23,081 nt of DNA from an uncultured Bacilli bacterium. GTDB lineage: Bacteria; Bacillota_I; Bacilli_A; RF39; UBA660. How positions within the stretch are numbered: position 1 is the stretch's first letter; the number at the start of each line of letters is the position of its first letter. The notes beneath the pieces are model-generated. The model was not told the DNA's origin, did no database searches, and worked only from the letters and a program-made list of their open reading frames with translations. The translations under genes and the position numbers were made by a program. Where the stretch lies: contig CAKOIJ010000015.1 of NCBI GenBank assembly GCA_934086775.1, positions 1-23,081 of the forward strand. Direction: 5' to 3'. Shown here one piece after another: positions 8,336-15,122 of the stretch.

Positions 8336-8410
8336 TGCCTCGTGGCCAAGTGGTAAGGCAGTGGACTCTGACTCCATTATTCGCGAGTTCGAATCCTACC
8401 GAGGCAACCA
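8336..8410 (+). tRNA. tRNA-Gln (anticodon CTG), with mismatched T-stem
   Basis: Acceptor TGCCTCG/CGAGGCA pairs perfectly with discriminator A and an encoded CCA; U1-A72 is typical of tRNA-Gln. The D-stem is GCC/GGC with loop AAGTGGTAA. The anticodon stem is GTGGA/TCCAT with loop CTCTGAC, giving anticodon CTG (8368-8370). The T-loop TTCGAAT is normal, but the T-stem GCGAG (8383-8387) against CCTAC (8395-8399) has two A-C mismatches and one G-T. It may be a weakened or dead gene. The 3' end is repeated at 8659, suggesting integration scarring. Confidence 0.85.
8401..8410 (+). repeat. Attachment-site-like repeat, copy 1 (tRNA 3' end)
   Basis: GAGGCAACCA, the last ten bases of the tRNA, recurs at 8659-8668. 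tRNA 3' ends are common targets for tyrosine recombinases, and a recombinase remnant lies between the copies. Confidence 0.6.
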
Positions 8411-8423
8411 AAAGAAGTAAATC

Positions 8424-8445
8424 CCCTTAATTTAAGGGCTTTTTT
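8424..8445 (+). terminator. Terminator after tRNA-Gln
   Basis: CCCTTAA/TTAAGGG hairpin (8424-8438) followed by a run of T. Confidence 0.85.
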
Positions 8446-8487
8446 ATTTGTAATTTTGATTTTAGATACATTTTAGGTACTAATTTT

Positions 8488-8643
8488 CTAAAGTTTATTT
8501 AATTCCTCAACTATTTTATTTAAATTATTTTTAAACATATGAGTATAAATATTTAATGTCGTACATATATTGTTGTAGTCAAGATATTTGGATACAAATG
8601 CTATACTTGCACCTTTGCTTATAAGAAAACTTACATAGGTATG
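8488..8643 (-). pseudogene. C-terminal remnant of a tyrosine recombinase (phage integrase)
   Basis: The minus strand is open for 51 codons: HTYVSFLISKGASIAFVSK, then YLDYNNICTTLNIYTHM and a charged tail ending in TAG at 8488. This matches the end of the phage integrase catalytic domain: the His of the HT(Y/F) motif, the LGH region (here LDY, so that His is lost) and the nucleophile Tyr in NIYTHM. A TAG stop stands immediately before the His, and the sequence ends 13 bases short of the attachment-like repeat at 8659. Everything upstream of the catalytic His is missing. It is therefore the scar of an integrated element at the tRNA. No start codon or complete domain remains. Confidence 0.75.
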
Positions 8644-8658
8644 CTAAAAAGTCTTGTT

Positions 8659-8668
8659 GAGGCAACCA
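8659..8668 (+). repeat. Attachment-site-like repeat, copy 2
   Basis: GAGGCAACCA is identical to the tRNA 3' end at 8401-8410. It too is followed shortly by a terminator (8681), as expected if this was once the original tRNA end and its terminator, pushed away by an insertion. Confidence 0.6.
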
Positions 8669-8680
8669 ATTAAAAAAATA

Positions 8681-8704
8681 CCTGCATTAATTTGCAGGTT
8701 TTTC
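8681..8704 (+). terminator. Terminator
   Basis: CCTGCA/TGCAGG hairpin with loop TTAATT, followed by TTTTTC. Confidence 0.85.
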
Positions 8705-8761
8705 TATGTTTAAAGTTTTTAATTTTTTCTCTTGTTTTCAAAATTTAATTTTTCCAGAAAC

Positions 8762-8928
8762 ATAAATAAATAGCTATAAGGATGAATTATTTATTAAATT
8801 ATACTAGCTTAATAGAAATAGATGAGAAAAAATATTTAAATAGTAAAAATAAGATACTAAAAAAATATAACTTAATAAAATGTAACTATAATGAGTGTCC
8901 TATTTTATTTAAAGAAAATACAAAATAG
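8762..8928 (+). pseudogene. Broken third copy of the large unknown gene's N-terminal region
   Basis: Bases 8762-8801 match 9491-9530 almost exactly, then 8802-8865 match 9692 onward. The 161 bases between are missing, a frameshifting loss. The shared TAAATTA at both edges suggests deletion between short direct repeats. A leftover frame from ATG 8782 to TAG 8926 reads MNYLLNYTSLIEIDEKKYL, comparable to INYTSLKEVDENEYL in the intact paralogue, and then loses similarity. At 8911 the copied block with the PemK-like gene's 3' end begins. It is the relic of a longer tandem array. Confidence 0.8.
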
Positions 8929-9176
8929 AAGAAATTGATAAAATAGTAAAAAAATATAGTTTACTTAAGAAGTAAAACTATATTTTTAATTGTTTAAATG
9001 TTTCAAATAACGGAAAAATATTAAAAAATAAGTTGGAAAACAACATTTTGTATTTATTTTAAGCCGTGTTACATGCGCCTTTTATTTGACTTCCTGTACT
9101 TTATATAGTATCATATATAACTAATTAAGGGGGGTAAATTATGAGTATATTTAGTAAATTATTTAAAAGAAATAAT
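8911..9176 (+). repeat. Duplicated block, copy 2
   Basis: Copy of 4548-4813. It starts with the last 21 codons of the PemK-like gene (TAA at 8973 in place of TAG), now without the rest of that gene because an in-frame stop lies at 8910. The long gap sequence, including a stretch with GTGTTACATGCGCC, is almost unchanged, which suggests recent duplication, gene conversion, or a function for this leader. Confidence 0.92.
9086..9114 (+). promoter_or_regulatory. Promoter of large unknown gene 2
   Basis: TTGACT at 9086-9091, 17 bp, TATCAT at 9109-9114, the same boxes as copy 1. A GGGGGG-type ribosome site precedes the ATG. Confidence 0.75.
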
Positions 9177-11216
9177 GTGGTAACTAATTCTTTAGACTTA
9201 GTAAACATTAATAACTTCATAGTTTATCCTGATAAATCTTTTTATGAAAAGAAAGAAAATAAAGAGTTATATAAAGAATTTAATAATTATTATAAAGAAA
9301 TATTAAATACACATAAGAGTGTTACTAGTAAAGACTTTAATATAGAAGAAGTAGATATTAATTTATATACAGATATAATTAAGAAACTACTATTTGAACT
9401 AGACTATACATTAGACTTAGTAAATAATAGTGAAGAAAGAAATAGTGTTAATATTAAAATAATTTATTTAAAACTTAAACATTATCAAAATAAAATAAAT
9501 AGTTATAAGGATGAATTATTTATTAAATTAAAAGTACTTAATGAGTTATATAAAAAACATATATTTTCTAAAAACAAAAGAGAAGCAATTAAAAGTGAAA
9601 TAACTAATATTGAGTTTAAAATAGTAATATCTCAAAGTAACTTCCATGCACTTAATTTAGAAATAAATAATTATTCAAGTATAATAAATTATACTAGCTT
9701 AAAAGAAGTAGATGAAAATGAATATTTAAGTAAGAGAAGTAAAAAATTAGATAGGTATATGAATGCTTATGGGCTAAACTATAAAAGTGATGTGTCCATC
9801 TCAGGTTTAATAGCAAATGAGTTAACTTTAGAAGAATATTTATTTACAAATAAAAATGAAATTTTAAAAAGTATAAGTGAAGGAAAGAATAACTATCTAA
9901 ATAAGCTGGAAATAATTGAATCTTTAATATATAAATATTCTGCTTTAGTAACATATATGGGAACTAAAAATTTAGAACAAGATTTAAATAAACTATTTAA
10001 AGAAAAGTATGATTATTTATTTGATAGAAATATTTCAAATTATATTGACTATATGACAGACTTAGATGAAATATACTTCGAAGCTTTTGTATCTGCTGAT
10101 ATAGCGCATATTCTAAATGGGGATTTTATTAGATATATGTCACAACATATTAATAAAAAAGAAAAAATTAGAATATTAAATTTATTAAAAGACTTCTTTT
10201 TTGAAGAAGGCGTCTTAAATCCAAAAGAAATATTAAGAAATAATATTAAAATGAAAGTATTAAATAATTATAAAGATGGTAATATTTGTGGAAATTTATT
10301 AAGAATTATTACTGATAGTGAAATAAGTAGAGAAGAATGTGATAAAGATTTATTATGTCTAGACTTGTTAACATGGCCAGAAAATATATTTTTAATTGAT
10401 TATATTAGACTTATTAATTATTATGTTTTATATAAGAGTCACGATTTTAATGAACACCAAAATAATGCTGTAGAAATAATTTTAAAAGATAAAGGTATTG
10501 ATAAAACATTATGTGGAAAATTATATCTTCTTTATAATGCATATCATCCTATGCAAATGAAAAAGACAAGACTAGAATATAACAGTGCATACTTATTTAA
10601 AAATTTAATAGGTATTAATGATTTTAAAACAAATGGGCAATTTTCTATATATGTTTTAGAACATTTGTTAAAACTTATTAATCATAAACAAGTTCGTCTA
10701 GGCAAAAACTTTGCTGAGTTTAAAATAGGAAAAGCTTATATAAACAATCCAACGCCTGTTAAAGATAAAAAAACACTTGATTTAATACCATTTGATTTTA
10801 GTCATAAAAATTTGCAAGAAATAACTTTAGGTTATGACTATACTTATATAGTTTCAAAAAATATAACAATACCAAGTAATGTAGAAAAATTTACATTTAC
10901 TAATATTAAAAACCAGAACATAACTTTTGTCTTTGAAGACTTAGAAGATTCTAAACTTTTTAGAAATGCTTCTAATTTTCATAGTTTCTTATGTTCAGTA
11001 ATTGAATCAAAAGCTGACACAACAATTTGGTTTTTGTCTAAATATAAAGATTTTAGATTTGATATAAATGTAAGTAATTATAAAAATTTAAAATGCATTT
11101 TTGCTGAAAATATGTTAAGAGATAAAATATATGAAGAATTTAAAATAAGAAACTATGACATAGATTATTTGATAAACAGTAGAGAATTAATCAAAACAAA
11201 AAAAGTACTTAAATAA
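9141..11216 (+). CDS. Large unknown protein, paralogue 2 (691 aa)
   Basis: Paralogue of the protein at 4778. Residues 1-240 are strongly similar (SIFSKLFKRNN, NFIVYPDKSFYEKKE, IFSKNKREAIKSEI, DVSISGLIANELTLEEYLF). After about residue 240 the sequences diverge into different bodies with a shared plan. This copy has a single C-terminal unit (about 409-640: LTWPENIFLIDYIRLIN, AYLFKNL, NLQEITLGYDY, IPSNVEKFTF) where the other has two. It ends LIKTKKVLK. No signal peptide or membrane segment is seen. The design, conserved front half and variable repeat-bearing back half under a shared promoter block, suggests a family whose C-terminal recognition part diversifies; function unknown. Confidence 0.85.
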   Translation: MSIFSKLFKRNNVVTNSLDLVNINNFIVYPDKSFYEKKENKELYKEFNNYYKEILNTHKSVTSKDFNIEEVDINLYTDIIKKLLFELDYTLDLVNNSEERNSVNIKIIYLKLKHYQNKINSYKDELFIKLKVLNELYKKHIFSKNKREAIKSEITNIEFKIVISQSNFHALNLEINNYSSIINYTSLKEVDENEYLSKRSKKLDRYMNAYGLNYKSDVSISGLIANELTLEEYLFTNKNEILKSISEGKNNYLNKLEIIESLIYKYSALVTYMGTKNLEQDLNKLFKEKYDYLFDRNISNYIDYMTDLDEIYFEAFVSADIAHILNGDFIRYMSQHINKKEKIRILNLLKDFFFEEGVLNPKEILRNNIKMKVLNNYKDGNICGNLLRIITDSEISREECDKDLLCLDLLTWPENIFLIDYIRLINYYVLYKSHDFNEHQNNAVEIILKDKGIDKTLCGKLYLLYNAYHPMQMKKTRLEYNSAYLFKNLIGINDFKTNGQFSIYVLEHLLKLINHKQVRLGKNFAEFKIGKAYINNPTPVKDKKTLDLIPFDFSHKNLQEITLGYDYTYIVSKNITIPSNVEKFTFTNIKNQNITFVFEDLEDSKLFRNASNFHSFLCSVIESKADTTIWFLSKYKDFRFDINVSNYKNLKCIFAENMLRDKIYEEFKIRNYDIDYLINSRELIKTKKVLK

Positions 11217-11227
11217 ATACAAAAATG

Positions 11228-11256
11228 TTGACAATATGTATTTAATATGGTATAAT
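11228..11256 (+). promoter_or_regulatory. Perfect consensus promoter
   Basis: TTGACA at 11228-11233, 17 bp, TATAAT at 11251-11256. Confidence 0.85.
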
Positions 11257-11261
11257 TTATC

Positions 11262-11326
11262 TATCAATGGGGGAATGGTTAATATACATAAGTGTTTTAC
11301 ATCTTCCTTGTTGGAAGATTTTTCTT
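11262..11326 (+). ncRNA. Candidate small RNA or attenuated leader
   Basis: A transcript from the consensus promoter would begin near 11263 and end at a perfect hairpin (ATCTTCC/GGAAGAT, loop TTGTT) with TTTTCTT, giving an RNA of about 60-65 bases. A second promoter lies just after it, so the downstream gene does not need this one. It contains a GGGGGAATGG stretch. No known RNA family is recognised. Confidence 0.5.
11301..11326 (+). terminator. Terminator of the candidate small RNA
   Basis: Seven-pair stem ATCTTCC (11301-11307) with GGAAGAT (11313-11319), then TTTTCTT. Confidence 0.85.
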
Positions 11327-11338
11327 ATTATATATGGG

Positions 11339-11367
11339 TTGACTAAATTAGTTAATTAATGTATAAT
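11339..11367 (+). promoter_or_regulatory. Promoter of the surface-protein operon
   Basis: TTGACT at 11339-11344, 17 bp, TATAAT at 11362-11367; a GAAGGGGG ribosome site precedes the ATG at 11400. Confidence 0.85.
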
Positions 11368-11399
11368 ATTGAACTATATTCACGAAGGGGGTAATAATT

Positions 11400-12674
11400 A
11401 TGAATAGTGAATTAATAGTAAAATTAGAAAACTTATTAGAAAAATATGAAGGAGAATTAAAAACTTATCAAGATGAGTATAATGAATTAACTGATCTTAC
11501 ACATGTACCTTCTAAAAAAGATTTAGCTAGAATGAAACAAATTAGAAAGGAAGTTTCTACTTTAGCTACTGACATCAAAGAAATGAGAGAAGATGTTAAC
11601 TCATTAAAAGAAATTGATAAAACTATATGCGATTTAACAGCAGTTATTCAAAATAATGATGGAGTTACTACTAAATTTGCTAAAGAAATGAAAGAACAAC
11701 TACTTAAAGAAGAAAAAACTCTTGAAGAGGCAATTACTAATAAATGGAGTGGACTAGAACCTGAGAAAGAAGAAACTAAAGAAGAAACTAAAGAAGAAGA
11801 AACTACTGAGGAAAAGAAAGCTCAAGCAAAACCAACAAGTAAGAAAAAACTAATAACTATAGCAGCTTTATGTGCAGCAATTGGTATTCTAACTGGTGTT
11901 GTAATTGGTAAAGGTACTTCTAAGAAAGTTAAAAATCAAGATAGTAATGTTGCTATTACTGAAGTAGATGAAAATAAAGAGGAAATAGCAGTACTTGATG
12001 AAGCAACAATTAATAGCATGATGAATACTGTAGTATCTTCATTAAATGCAAATTTTGAAAAACATGATTATACAGCAGATGAAATAGTTAACATGATTAA
12101 CTGGATCAATGGTGGAATTGTTAATGAAGCAAGTGTAGATGAAGGCGTATCAGTTCATGATAGATTTGATCAAATTGTTTCAAGAGAAAACCAAAGAGAA
12201 GTTAAAAGTGAAATAGATTTAAGTAATTTATTCTTAAAGAATACAAGAGGACAAAAACTTGCTAAAGAAGTTTATAACATTAGAGTTAAATACTTAAATG
12301 CTAAAACAAATGAAGAAAAAACTAAAGTTGCTGAAGAGTTCACAAGATTATTTGTAAATTCATTCGTAATTCCTGGTAATGAAGGAGTTACAAACTCATG
12401 GGCACTTGAAACAACTGGTATGGAAGCATTTATGGATAGTTACTTTATGGGTACTTATGCTTTAATAGATGCTGAAAATGTTAAAGTTAATATTAATGGT
12501 TCTGAATTCAATTTAGATAAAGTTGCTGAGTCAATCAATGACATGGAATGTGAAACTGAAGATTTAGATGGTAATAAAGTTACTACTAATAAGTTATCAA
12601 GTGATTTACTTGGTATGATTAGAGAAGCTATTTATATTAAAGAAAACAACAGTAGTTTAACATTAACTAAATAA
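11400..12674 (+). CDS. Coiled-coil, single-pass membrane protein of unknown function
   Basis: This 424-residue protein has three parts. Residues 1-120 are helical and highly charged, probably coiled coil. Residues 120-150 are a Glu/Lys/Thr-rich linker with repeated KEET. A membrane segment at about 151-172 (ITIAALCAAIGILTGVVIG) follows three lysines, so the N-terminal part should be inside and the C-terminal ~250 residues outside. The outer domain has INSMMNTVVSSLNANF and EKTKVAEEFTRLFVNSF and is not recognised. There is no N-terminal signal peptide. The gene is 14 bases from the next one, whose ribosome site GGGAGG overlaps the gap, so they form an operon. A link between cytoplasm and the surface protein next door is possible. 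Confidence 0.75.
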   Translation: MNSELIVKLENLLEKYEGELKTYQDEYNELTDLTHVPSKKDLARMKQIRKEVSTLATDIKEMREDVNSLKEIDKTICDLTAVIQNNDGVTTKFAKEMKEQLLKEEKTLEEAITNKWSGLEPEKEETKEETKEEETTEEKKAQAKPTSKKKLITIAALCAAIGILTGVVIGKGTSKKVKNQDSNVAITEVDENKEEIAVLDEATINSMMNTVVSSLNANFEKHDYTADEIVNMINWINGGIVNEASVDEGVSVHDRFDQIVSRENQREVKSEIDLSNLFLKNTRGQKLAKEVYNIRVKYLNAKTNEEKTKVAEEFTRLFVNSFVIPGNEGVTNSWALETTGMEAFMDSYFMGTYALIDAENVKVNINGSEFNLDKVAESINDMECETEDLDGNKVTTNKLSSDLLGMIREAIYIKENNSSLTLTK

Positions 12675-12688
12675 GGGAGGTTTTAATT

Positions 12689-14356
12689 ATGTATAGTAAT
12701 GAAAAAAATCCAGGATTAAACTGGAAGGATTTATTAATAAAATTAATATTTGTAGTAGTATTTATATTATTATTAATTTGGTTATTTAAAATTAACACAC
12801 CTAATATGAAACCATTTTATAGTAACCAATTTAGAGAAAATATTAAATACATGCAAGATGCAGCTGAGAGTTATTACACTAATGAAAGATTACCTAAGAA
12901 TTTAGGTGACAGTGCTGAAATTTCTTTAAGAGATATGATTAATAAAAACTTAATATTACCTTTCGTTGATGAAGATGGTAATAGTTGTGATTTAGATGCA
13001 TCATATGTTGAAGTTACTAAAAATCAAAATGATTATACTTTAAAGACAACACTTGTTTGTCCAAAAGAAAAAAATACAGTAGTTAAAACTTTAGGATGTT
13101 ATAATTACTGCGAAGATTGTAATAAAGATGAAGTAAAAAAAGTAACTGAATATCAATTCAAGAAAGAAGCAAGTAAAACAACATACTCATTAACTTGTCC
13201 AAATGGTGGAAATCTTAAAGATGGAACATGTAGTTTATACGAAAAAACAAGTTATAAAGCAGCAGAAAAAACAACTACTGGAGAATATTATTGTCCAAAT
13301 GGTGGAACTTTAAATGGTAAGATATGTGTTATAAGCAAAGAGACTTCATATAAACCATATACAAGTACTACTAATGGTTATTATACTTGCCCAGCTGGTT
13401 ATACATTAAACGGTAGTAAATGTTATAAAACTAGTTCAAGTACAGATACAGTAAATGCAACTGCTATTAGTACATGTCCAAGTGGATATACACTAAGTGG
13501 AAGCAAGTGTACAAAAACTATAGCATATACTGACAGAGCTGATTTTGTTACAAGTTATACTTGTCCAAGTGGATATACACTAAGTGGAAGCAAGTGTACA
13601 AAAACTACTACTTCAGGTGGATATACTTATACGGCTTCTGAAAGTTTTAGTTATAAATATGGACAATTTAGATCTAAACCAAGTGGTTATACTTGTTCTT
13701 ATGTAAAAGTTGATGATTGTTCAAGTGGTGTATGTTTAGGTAAAAAATATGTTTATACAGGATGTTATAAATCAAATGGATATTATTGTCCAGATGGTGG
13801 AACATTAAGTGGTACAACATGTACTGTTAGAGGAACAAGTTCAACAAGTACTAAAGATGCAACAGCTAGTAAAACTTGTCCAAGTGGATATACAAGTAAT
13901 GGTTCATACTGCACAAGAACAAGTAGTTATACTGATACAAAAAATGCAGATGTAAGTTATAGTTGTCCAAATGGATATGTAAGTAATGGTAATGGAACAT
14001 GTTCTAAAGTAATTAATAACACAGAAACAAGGAATGCAACTTATGTAAATGGTACTTCTAAGACATATTGTGATAATGGTGACACACTTAAAAATGGTAT
14101 GTGCTATGTTTCTGAAACAACTAAATATAACGCAAGTAAGACAGAAGGAAAAACTAGTTACTTATGTAATAATGGTGGTACTTTAAATAATGCTACTAAA
14201 TTATGTGAAAAGACAGTTTTAGTAAATAGTTATACTGCTACTAAAGTGTCTAAAGTAAGTAAAGGTTATACATATAAATGGAGTACTGAAGAAACACTTG
14301 CTGGATGGACAAGAACTGGTGCAACTAGAACATCAACTGTAAAAGTTTCAAAATAA
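12689..14356 (+). CDS. Membrane-anchored surface protein with about ten Cys-rich repeats
   Basis: A 555-residue protein with a single N-terminal membrane segment (about residues 15-33) and the bulk outside. Residues ~40-125 form a pilin-like globular part (FRENIKYMQDAAESYY, LRDMINKNLILPFVDEDG, YTLKTTLVC). From about 165 to 515 there are ten copies of a C-P-x-G-(G/Y)-x-L-x-x-G-x-x-C motif, spaced by Thr/Ser/Tyr-rich linkers, with an irregular insert around 330-355. Each motif could form one disulfide. The C-terminus has Trp-containing KWSTEETLAGW and no sorting signal. Two repeats are identical over 46 bases, a sign of recent unequal exchange. A cell-surface stalk or adhesin is likely; the family is not named. 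Confidence 0.75.
   Translation: MYSNEKNPGLNWKDLLIKLIFVVVFILLLIWLFKINTPNMKPFYSNQFRENIKYMQDAAESYYTNERLPKNLGDSAEISLRDMINKNLILPFVDEDGNSCDLDASYVEVTKNQNDYTLKTTLVCPKEKNTVVKTLGCYNYCEDCNKDEVKKVTEYQFKKEASKTTYSLTCPNGGNLKDGTCSLYEKTSYKAAEKTTTGEYYCPNGGTLNGKICVISKETSYKPYTSTTNGYYTCPAGYTLNGSKCYKTSSSTDTVNATAISTCPSGYTLSGSKCTKTIAYTDRADFVTSYTCPSGYTLSGSKCTKTTTSGGYTYTASESFSYKYGQFRSKPSGYTCSYVKVDDCSSGVCLGKKYVYTGCYKSNGYYCPDGGTLSGTTCTVRGTSSTSTKDATASKTCPSGYTSNGSYCTRTSSYTDTKNADVSYSCPNGYVSNGNGTCSKVINNTETRNATYVNGTSKTYCDNGDTLKNGMCYVSETTKYNASKTEGKTSYLCNNGGTLNNATKLCEKTVLVNSYTATKVSKVSKGYTYKWSTEETLAGWTRTGATRTSTVKVSK
13475..13520 (+). repeat. 46-bp direct repeat, copy 1
   Basis: Identical to 13562-13607, 87 bases apart (29 codons, in frame). 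It encodes the CPSGYTLSGSKCTKT unit. Confidence 0.9.
13562..13607 (+). repeat. 46-bp direct repeat, copy 2
   Basis: Second identical copy of the 13475 unit; identity in every third base implies recent duplication or conversion. Confidence 0.9.
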
Positions 14357-14380
14357 GTCAGAAATGACTTATTTTTTTCT
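14353..14380 (+). terminator. Terminator of the surface-protein operon
   Basis: ATAAGTCA/TGACTTAT with a GAAA tetraloop, then seven T. The stop codon is inside the stem. Confidence 0.9.
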
Positions 14381-14401
14381 TCTATTTCTATATTTATATG
14401 G

Positions 14402-14407
14402 TATAAT
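14402..14407 (+). promoter_or_regulatory. -10 box of the zinc-ribbon/PrsW operon
   Basis: A TATAAT lies 22 bases before the TTG start at 14429; the -35 position (about 14379) shows no good match. Confidence 0.45.
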
Positions 14408-14428
14408 ATAGAAGAAGGAGTGATTTAA

Positions 14429-15121
14429 TTGGCTTTAATAAAATGTCCGGAATGTAAAAAAAATATGAGTGATAAAGCAGAAAAATGCCCTCACTGTGGT
14501 TACACACAAAATAAAACTAAAAATAATTCTAAAACCTTTGAAATTAAGTGGGATAATAAGTATTTTATAGTTTTATTAATATTAATAGTGGGAGTTTACT
14601 TTATATTTTTTAATAATGGAAAGAGTGAAAATGGTGGAACTAATGAACCTACTAAGGAGTTAAAACCAAATGCAAATGGTAATTATGAATTTAACGAGGG
14701 TGGTAAATATTTTGAATTTCCAACTAATTATAAAGTTTATATAGCTAAGGATAAAACTATTTATGTAGGTCAAAATATTGATAATCAAGGTGCTTTAATT
14801 CCTTATATAAGTATAGAAAAGTATAGTAGTAAGTACACTGATCAAGCAAATTTATTAAACGAAGTTACAAGTGAAATAGGGAAAGCTTATCCTGATGTAA
14901 GAATAACTATTCCAATGATAACCGCTTATATAAATGATAAATATACTTATGGTATTCAATATACTTATTCTTCAAGTGGACATACAGTAGTAGATAATAG
15001 ATATGCATTTTTAATTAATAATAGTATGTACTTGGTAACTACCAAAGAAGAAAATGTTAATACTGCTGAAATAAATAATGTTGCAGAACTTATAATTAAG
15101 TCTTTAAAGGAGGTAAATTAA
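14429..15121 (+). CDS. Zinc-ribbon, single-pass membrane protein with extracytoplasmic domain
   Basis: The start is TTG, 8 bases after AAGGAG; the protein then begins MALIKC, exactly like the ATG-started next gene, which confirms it. Residues 1-25 are a zinc ribbon (CPEC, CPHCGY). A membrane segment at about 45-62 (YFIVLLILIVGVYFIFF) separates it from ~165 outer residues, beginning NEGGKYFEFPTNYKVYIA, an unrecognised alpha/beta domain. The ribbon should lie in the cytoplasm and the domain outside. The gene is joined to the PrsW-like gene by one base, with the latter's ribosome site AAAGGAGG inside this coding region. A single-pass protein beside an intramembrane protease is a natural candidate for its substrate or partner; that is inference. 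Confidence 0.75.
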   Translation: MALIKCPECKKNMSDKAEKCPHCGYTQNKTKNNSKTFEIKWDNKYFIVLLILIVGVYFIFFNNGKSENGGTNEPTKELKPNANGNYEFNEGGKYFEFPTNYKVYIAKDKTIYVGQNIDNQGALIPYISIEKYSSKYTDQANLLNEVTSEIGKAYPDVRITIPMITAYINDKYTYGIQYTYSSSGHTVVDNRYAFLINNSMYLVTTKEENVNTAEINNVAELIIKSLKEVN

Positions 15122-15122
15122 A

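Noticed and set aside
11270..11346. A 23-codon frame starting ATGGTTAAT at about 11275 that could be a leader peptide
   Set aside because: It runs through the terminator and the next -35 box, and the G-run before it is too close to the ATG to act as a good ribosome site.
13475..13607. The Cys-motif repeats as an EGF-like or sushi domain array
   Set aside because: Each unit has only two cysteines, too few for those folds.
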